From Salvator merianae (taxonomy: Eukaryota > Chordata > Lepidosauria > Squamata > Teiidae), in contig QVOM02000057.1 of assembly GCA_003586115.2 (NCBI GenBank), positions 1,370,163-1,434,162 on the forward strand: 64,000 bases of DNA, in the 5' to 3' direction. The notes beneath the pieces are model-generated. The model did no database searches. It saw nothing but the letters and a program-made list of their open reading frames with translations, and was not told where the DNA came from. Made by a program: the position numbers and the translations under genes. Shown here in pieces: positions 58,021 through 64,000 of the stretch (positions are counted from its first letter, which is position 1; each line of letters starts with the position of its first letter).

Positions 58021-58042
58021 GAGAGAGAGAGAGAGAGAGAGA
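58021..58042. repeat. (GA)n microsatellite
   Basis: About eleven GA units within the CpG island. Confidence 0.85.
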
Positions 58043-58377
58043 CGAGTCGGGCACGCGACGCCACGCGGCGCCGCGCGACACTGCCGGCCACCACAGTGCG
58101 CAGGCGCAACAGCCACCCAGAACGGGGCGGGGCCTCTCGCGACGAGAGGAAGTTAGAGCGGGCAGCAGACGGCAAACTAACTAGCGGCGCTTCCGGAGTG
58201 GAACGGACGGACGGGCGGACTCGGAGAGAGGCGGGGTGGGGGGGGCGAGGCGAGGCGAGGCGCGGGCGAGCTTCCTACCTGAGTCGACCGCGCGCATGCG
58301 CAGAATGGCTTCCCCACCCTTTCTTTCTTTCTGCCTTCCTGAGTGCCGGATGCGCACGCGCGTGCGGCAGGGATTCT

Positions 58378-58410
58378 TGCTGCTGCTGCCGCTGCCGCCG
58401 CTGCCGCCGC
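58378..58410. repeat. (CTG/CCG)n trinucleotide run
   Basis: Mixed CTG and CCG units over about 33 bases in the presumed MINDY1 leader. Confidence 0.8.
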
Positions 58411-59540
58411 TACCTCCTCTCGCCTTGATTGCAAAGCTGGGAGTTCGAGCCCCCTTGGCGGCGGCTTTGCTGGTTTTGTGCGAGCTTAAGTCACCGTGAG
58501 TGCCAGCTTTTGGAGTTTCCAACTCACAAAGCTCTCTGGATGCTCCCTTCCCTCTTCTGAAGCTGCACTGGATATTGCCTTCCTTTCTGTTTCTTGTGTT
58601 TTTGTACATAAGAGATTAATTCCTGGAAGGCACTCCCAAGACATTTATATCCCGCCTTATGGTCATGGAATACATCCTTGCTTTGTCTGTTGGGTGTCTC
58701 TTGTGTCTTACATGGCGCCTGTAAACAAGGGGTCCATATTCTGACACCCGGTAGCCAAACCCTGTTAGCATTCCGTAAGTTTTCCTTCTGAGTTAAGCAG
58801 GCAGAAGATGCTTTCCTGCACGGCGCAGGGGGTGGACTTGATGGCTTTGGGGATCCCATCCAGAAGTGTTTCACTCTTAACTCCCAGCAGCTAAAGTCAA
58901 GGAATGATGAGAATTTTCATTGCCCATCATTTGAAGCTTCCATTGAGATTGCACTCAGAGGAAAAGGTGCAATCATCAATTTGCAATTTGCACATATATA
59001 CTTGTAAGCTTATTAAATTCAATAAAAAATAATATATATTTTCTTGCAAAAGAGTACCTCCAGATTGCGTTCAGCACGAGGGGAAAAGGTGCAACCATCA
59101 GACCTATCTTTAAGGAAAAAAAGGAAATATTCCCGCCCCCCACCCCGGGCTAGAAATCCCTTTATCATAGTTCGCTTCGTGCTCTGGCGTCGTAGATCCT
59201 CCAACCAATAGATGTCCCTGTGGGAAGGTGAGGCAGGGAAGAACTAAAACACCAGAGAGTTTTTGGGAGCTGCTAAAAAAAGTGTGTGTGTGTTGTTTCC
59301 TTTCGCCACCAGTCTTGGGTGGATCTGTGTTGAATTTCGCGCAGTGGCAGACAGAGAGGGAAAAACTTGCAAGCAATGCCCGGCCGGGCTGCAGGCAAAC
59401 AAGGGGAAATGCGGAGCGCCTGGGAATGAGAGCCAAGCTGGAAAAGGTGTGTACAGGTATCCAAAGTTGGGGCTGAACCCAAAGTTCAGGGCTGACATCT
59501 GTAGGGGCGAAATGCAGACTGGTTGCCTTTAGCCGCGGGC

Positions 59541-59565
59541 GAGGGGAGGGGAGGGGAGGGAAGGG
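59541..59565 (+). repeat. G-rich run with quadruplex potential
   Basis: GAGGGGAGGGGAGGGGAGGG contains four G-runs of three or four separated by single A bases. Confidence 0.6.
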
Positions 59566-59758
59566 TCGGGCTGCCGGAGGCGTTGATCCGATCTCACTTC
59601 GCTTCAAACCCGTCCCCAAAACAGCACCCCTGGTTCTTTTTTTTGCTTACACCCCATCTCTCCCGTTTCCCACCTGCTCCTTTGCCCCTCCTGCACTATT
59701 TGCATCAAGAGGGCTTTGCAAAACGGGGGGAGATTTGATTCAGCCTGTCGTATACTTT

Positions 59759-59931
59759 GAGAGAAAGAGAGAAAGAAAGAAAGAGAGAAAGGAGGGAAGG
59801 AAGGAAGAGAGAAAGAAAGGAGGAGAGAAAGGAGGGAGGGAAGGAAGAAAGAAAGAAGGAAGGAAGGAAGGAAGAGAGAAAGAAAGGAGGAGAGAAAGGA
59901 GGGAGGGAAGGAAGGAAGAAGGAAGGAAGGA

Positions 59932-59970
<39 letters not shown>
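59759..59970. repeat. Polypurine (GGAA/GAAA)-rich array
   Basis: About 210 bases of nearly pure purine on the plus strand, ending in roughly ten GAAA units. Confidence 0.95.
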
Positions 59971-59972
<2 letters not shown>

Positions 59973-60696
59973 GAAACTTCAGATGCACAGATTGGCTTCC
60001 CAAGAATTTTGAATTCCCAAAAATTCTCGTTGCCCAAGAATTTCAGGTGGAAGGACTGGTTATACATTGCTTCTCGTCAGATCAGCAAAAAGTATCATGT
60101 GACTGTTTTCCTGCTGTGAACTTTTACAAGACTGTGAGTAGCATTGCCAGTTCTGTGTTGGGCGTGGAAATGTCACGCCACGGTGTGCATCATGTTACTG
60201 TTTGACTCCAAGATGTGTTTTTTTTTTTAAAAAAAAAGCAACCGGAGTTATTTTGGTTTAGGAATAGTAGGCTGAAATAGAGGGTTTTAGCTACCCAGGT
60301 GGCTAAAAATAAGGCTGTAATTGGGAGATTTTGGAAACGGATTTAACTGTAAACCATGTGGATAAGTGGTGAGTTGTAGGTGGAAATAGTGTTTGCCACA
60401 AGTTGTGCTTGTGTCAACGTCTTTACTCCCAGGTATAAAAGGCAAGTGTGCCTTTGGGGCTCACAACAACCCTGACAGGCAGGCGGTGCTAACAGCAAGA
60501 GAACAAGAAAGGAAAAGAGTTTCGCATCAATATATGGATTTAAATCGGTCCCTTGGTTTTCCTAACCTGGAATTCTCATAAGAAACCCTTGCCCATTTTT
60601 CGGCTTGAGCTGCTGGATTTTCAGTTGCTTGCATACTTACGTTGTTGTTGTTATTTTTTCAGTATGGTTTTGGGAAGGCCTTGTGGACGCTTATTT

Positions 60697-60757
60697 CATA
60701 GAATCATAGAGTTGGAAGGGACCTCCAGGGTCATCGAGTCCAACCCCCTTTGTTGTT
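60697..60757 (-). mobile_element. CR1 LINE 3' tail, minus strand
   Basis: ATAGAATCATAGAGTTGGAA then GGGACCTCCAGGGTCATCGA is the complement of the CR1 terminal block. Confidence 0.8.
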
Positions 60758-60767
60758 TTCTTTACTT

Positions 60768-60832
60768 ATAATAGAATCATAGAATCCACAAGTTGGAAGG
60801 GAGCTTAGAGGTCATGAAATCCAGCCCCTTGC
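60768..60832 (-). mobile_element. Second CR1-type tail, minus strand
   Basis: ATAGAATCATAGAATCCACA then AGTTGGAAGGGAGCTTAGAG is a related but distinct CR1/L3-type terminus in the same orientation, just beside the first. Confidence 0.7.
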
Positions 60833-62692
60833 ATAGTCAGGCTACCACAGCATGGTTTAGGCCTTGCAAAACTAGAATTGTGCAGTGCAGATATGATGAC
60901 ATGTCCTGTGGAAGGCAAACTTGCGCAAATTCTCCATTCTGTTTGTCATGAGTTGGTAATGCGGACCCCAACTGCCTGAGACTGAAAAAAATCAAATGCT
61001 TTCTATCTGCCTGCACTGTCTGACAGCATTCCTGTTGCAAAACCAAACCGGTCTATGTCATTATGTTTGACCTTTCTTCTCCAGGGTGAAGACATTTGTG
61101 CATTAGAATAAAGAAGGTTTCTGCCTTGTTCTGATGCATTTCCAGTGTCCATAACTTGTACAGGCAGCATTCACCCATCCCTCGATAAACTACCACAAAT
61201 GCTTGCCCATGTGAAGAACATCTGTTTTATAATGATTTAATACTTTCATGTTTCAACCTAAGCACAATGAATAAACATATTATTTCCCTTATTATCTGAT
61301 CTGCCCATAACCTGGATACAAACGGCACTATTTTTAAAAAAAATGCAAGGAACTCTAGGTTTTCTTTAATATCTGAATATCTTTCCTCTTGCTCAACCCT
61401 AGGATGGTTTTAAAATAAAAAGTTCCCTTTCATCCGCAAAGGATTGCTTTTATTTTTGTTATAAATCCTGCAGGAAACATTGTACAAAACTGGGAAGGGA
61501 AATTTTATTCTGCCACAGGGATACATTTCAGAAAAAGTGCTCTAGTGTTTATGGAGGAGGGGTGGGAATCAGAGACTTTTCATTTTTTTCCCGTGGAAGT
61601 GAAGTTAGGTGTGTGCAGTAGGGCAGGTGGAAAAACATAGGTGTGACTCACTCTCTGTTTTGTATTCTCATTTCTTTCAGCAGGAGACTGCTGGACAGCG
61701 GATTTAACATTCTTGTTTATGCCAAAGGAACTGTCAGCCCCCTGCGAATTACACTGTGGAAACTGGCAAAAAACCAGTCAGTGGGAATGTGGACGAGGCG
61801 AAGGAAAAGCTAAAACCAGATGAAAATCAGATAGGAATTGCCTCTGCACCAAAGAAAAACAAAGGAAAATTTTAAATAAAAAAAAAAAAAGTAGATTCCC
61901 CTTGACAGAACTGGGGGGAAAGTTATTGTTTTTCTTATTGCACATATAAGTCTACAAATTTTTATACCTGCTTTAGGGAAAAGAAATTCTGCAGAACAAA
62001 ATACTTGCATTTTTAACTTTTTAAACTTGTCCTGTGGAGATTAGGTTTTTAGTTGTTGTTGTTTTTTTACTTTAAAGCAGGGACCTTTTTTTTAAAAAAA
62101 AAAACCCATAGAAAGTACATTTGGTTTTCTATTACTTTTTCTACAAACAACAAAATAAGCAACGTTTCTCTATCAACCTCATCTCCGTCACCATCAAAAT
62201 AAAGGCATAAAAAGAAGTGATCTTGAACGATCATTATCTACCATCTATCCAGATACGAAGGAGCAGAAAAGGATTGCGTTTCTCGAGTGTTAAATAATTA
62301 ACTTTTTAAAATAGGATTGGAGAGGCTGGAATTGATTGGTATGTGACACTTTCAAGAACCAGCAAAAAGCACATCTTCTGGTAAGGAACATTTTGTTTTG
62401 TTTTCGTGTTGCTTTTTTGTCAAGTGGAAGAAACAGCCCCTGCAACAGGTAGTTGAACTTGAATAATACTCATATGATACCAAAGAATTCACATGGGGAA
62501 CAGCTCTTAAGAAAATCTGAGTTTTGTTCCACTCTCTGGCCTTTTCTGTTGTGTGCGAGAAAGGAGATTATATAGAGTGAACACCAACTATCTCTGGAAC
62601 GACTGGAAAGTTTCGCTTCCTAAGAGGTTCCCAGTCGCTCAGCCAAAGAGAGAATTTCCCCTGGTAGACACAGAACCCTGCTTTCTTCTTAG

Positions 62693-62856
62693 GAAGCGGA
62701 ACTGAATTCCAGGCTCAGCAGAAAACAAGGCGAGTTCATCTTTAGGACTTCCTGCTAGAAGGCAAATCCGCCCAGAGTTCCACCTGTGGTGAATAATCGG
62801 GGAACCGAAAGGAACGTCTCGCTGAAGGTTCGGGAGGACAGGGGGACGGGCCCTGA
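62693..62856 (+). other. MINDY1: Candidate MINDY1 5' UTR exon portion
   Basis: A polypyrimidine stretch ending CTTTCTTCTTAG (62681-62692) could be the acceptor for the exon that carries the start codon. An in-frame TGA lies directly before the ATG, so translation cannot start further upstream in this frame. Confidence 0.4.
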
Positions 62857-63595
62857 ATGGAGTCCGAATTGCCAGTGGACACAGACTCAGAGGGGGGGAA
62901 TGGATCGGTTAAACCGGAAGTCCGTGAAACCTCCCCGGAGCGAGGAATGGGGAAGGCTGGGGGCGGTGAGATGATGGCAGGGGGTCTCCCTGTGGAAAAT
63001 GGGCAGGACCAGGTGGGCTTGCGGCAAAGTGCCCCTTCAAGCGGAGAGGAAAGTGCCCTGAAGAAAGGTGAGGGGCCGGATGCCAACTTGCCGGCACCTG
63101 CAGAGGTCAAGGAAGCAGGCTCCAAAGCGAATGCGGCCTTGCCGTCCGAAGGTGTCCAGTCCTCTCTGCCGGACACACCCACCCCTGATCTGGTTGCTCC
63201 CATCTCTGCCTCCGCTGACTGTTGCGCCGTGGAGCCGGCTGTCGAGGGACCGTCACGGTCTTCGCCCTGCCCTCCGGAGTTCTACTGCGTGAAGTGGATC
63301 AGCTGGAAAGGGGAGAGGACCCCCATTATCATGCAGAACGAGAATGGCCCCTGCCCCCTTCTGGCCATCATGAACATCCTCTTTCTGCAGTGGAAGGTAA
63401 GCCGGGCGGAGGTGAGGGCCAGCCGGCTGGCCGGCCGACTGCGCTATGTGTCGGGGGGGGCTGGGAGGGCGGAGGTGGGATAAAGGGACCCGTTTCGGCG
63501 TGGGGAACCCTGAACCGTTTCCTGTCCGGGCTCCTAGGTGAAGCTGCCAGTGCAGAAGGAAGTCATCACGTCCGACGAACTGATGGCTCACCTCG
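62857..63595 (+). CDS. MINDY1: MINDY1 (FAM63A) deubiquitinase, 5' part only
   Basis: Two coding exons, 62857-63396 and 63538-63595, cover the first 199 residues; the rest lies beyond the window. Exon 1 encodes an unstructured acidic, Pro/Ser-rich N-terminus (residues 1-145) followed by the start of the MINDY catalytic domain: EFYCVKWISWKGERTPII, then NENGPCPLLAIMNILFLQWK. C166 in NGPCPLL is the catalytic cysteine by family comparison (C137 in human). Exon 2 encodes VKLPVQKEVITSDELMAHLG. Donors are AAG|GTAAGC and CTCG|GTAAGT; the acceptor is CTCCTAG. MINDY1 trims K48-linked polyubiquitin chains from the distal end. The catalytic His and the C-terminal ubiquitin-binding motif would be in later exons. 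The start is fixed by an in-frame TGA immediately upstream. The N-terminal tail shows little similarity to the human one, as expected for a disordered segment. Confidence 0.95.
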
Positions 63596-64000
63596 GTAAG
63601 TGGCCTGCCTGGGCTCCTCCTTTGGGGGTTTTTCTTAAAGCTCGGGTTCCGAAAATTTCCAAGCACCTCCTGAGGAAATGCGGGTTGGTTCCTGTGCCCC
63701 TTTGGAGCCGGCTCCTAGCTGAGTGCGCTTTGGAGTGCCAAGGAGCAATTCTCGTCCTTCCCTTCCCTGTAGCACAGGGCAGCTTCCTTTCACCCAGCAT
63801 GAAGGGAATACCGAGCAGCCGAGGTGAGCGTGCTTAGAAATCCAGAACTAGTGGAGCCGTTTTGTCGTTTCGCCGTTTAAATTGACATCCTGCCTTCTGG
63901 CGTAGAAGTAAAATAATAACATCCATGGAAATGTTGCACTGAAAGTCTCACGAAGGTCCTGAGGTTAGGCAAAGAAATGCAGATTTGTCTTGCCCATTCC
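63596..64000 (+). other. MINDY1: MINDY1 intron 2 (partial)
   Basis: Starts with the GTAAGT donor and runs to the window edge. No exon or repeat is recognised. Confidence 0.6.

Larger units (their letters stand above)
57640..58500. promoter_or_regulatory. CpG-island divergent promoter of PRUNE1 and MINDY1
   Basis: CpG-dense sequence surrounds PRUNE1 exon 1 and extends about 750 bases upstream of it. Visible motifs include an exact NRF1-type GCGCATGCGC (58292-58301), an NRF1-like TGCGCAGGCGCA (58097-58108) and an ETS-type CTTCCGG (58190-58196). No TATA box. A plus-strand donor-like ACC|GTGAGT at 58495/58496 could end a noncoding MINDY1 first exon. Head-to-head arrangement of these two genes is known in mammals. 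Confidence 0.65.
58501..62692 (+). other. MINDY1: Presumed MINDY1 5' UTR intron
   Basis: Noncoding stretch between the shared promoter and the first coding exon. It carries a polypurine array (59.76-59.97 kb), a G-rich run (59.54 kb) and CR1 tails (60.7-60.8 kb). A second acceptor-like site (TTTCTTTCAG) ends at 61680. The rest shows nothing recognised. Confidence 0.4.

Noticed and set aside
57376..58428. Longest open frame in the window (350 codons, plus strand)
   Set aside because: It begins in the CCTTCC pyrimidine array, runs antisense to PRUNE1 exon 1 and through the CpG island. Its residues are low-complexity Ser/Pro/Leu/Arg with no domain. GC-rich and simple-repeat DNA gives such frames by chance.
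59735..60119. Arg/Lys/Glu- or Ser/Phe/Leu-rich frames at 59.7-60.1 kb
   Set aside because: They are products of the GAAA/GGAA simple repeat on both strands.
1..64000. Prokaryotic features (operons, CRISPR, phage, toxin-antitoxin) or an obvious novel enzyme system
   Set aside because: Gene structure is intron-split vertebrate throughout. The only tandem arrays are microsatellites and one minisatellite, with none of the repeat-spacer regularity of CRISPR.

Overview
The window is vertebrate nuclear DNA. It has widely spaced, intron-split genes with GT/AG splice sites, CpG-rich promoter patches and many decayed retroposons. The repeats (CR1-type and L1-type LINE tails, tRNA-like and 5S-like SINEs, short inverted-repeat DNA elements) fit a squamate reptile such as a lizard or gecko best. 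That assignment is inference from repeat style, not from a species-diagnostic gene.

Six protein-coding genes can be read. From left to right they are MLLT11 (minus), CDC42SE1 (plus), MENT/C1orf56 (minus), BNIPL (minus), PRUNE1 (minus) and MINDY1/FAM63A (plus, running off the right edge). As I recall it, this is the same order and relative orientation as human 1q21.3 read backwards, so the block is a conserved synteny segment. All six gene models have intact frames and phase-consistent splice junctions, and I see no pseudogenes among them.

Layout. 1-2.2 kb: MLLT11 3' side. 2.2-2.5 kb: MLLT11 coding exon. 5.97-6.52 kb: CpG-rich head-to-head promoter for MLLT11 and CDC42SE1. 6.5-22.9 kb: large, repeat-filled first intron of CDC42SE1, with a 33-bp minisatellite near 20.5-20.9 kb. 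23.1-24.8 kb: three coding exons of CDC42SE1. 29.9-30.5 kb: single-exon MENT with a GC-rich promoter. 31.6-40.1 kb: BNIPL in ten coding exons. 43.3-57.8 kb: PRUNE1 in eight coding exons. 57.7-58.5 kb: CpG-rich head-to-head promoter for PRUNE1 and MINDY1, flanked by long polypyrimidine and polypurine tracts. 62.9-63.6 kb: first two coding exons of MINDY1.

The genes do not form one pathway. CDC42SE1 and BNIPL both touch Cdc42/Rho signalling, PRUNE1 is a DHH-family phosphoesterase, MINDY1 is a deubiquitinase, MLLT11 is a small cofactor-like protein, and MENT is a secreted Cys-rich protein.

I did not find a convincing new biological system. The most distinctive observations are: a 5S rRNA-derived retroposon nested inside a tRNA-type SINE with visible target duplications; a CR1-like subfamily carrying an internal duplication; two small inverted-repeat transposon families that seem to share termini and a 5-bp target duplication; an internal sequence duplication within MLLT11; and a thrombospondin-repeat-like Cys/Trp pattern in MENT. 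All identifications are from reading and memory; no database search was run.
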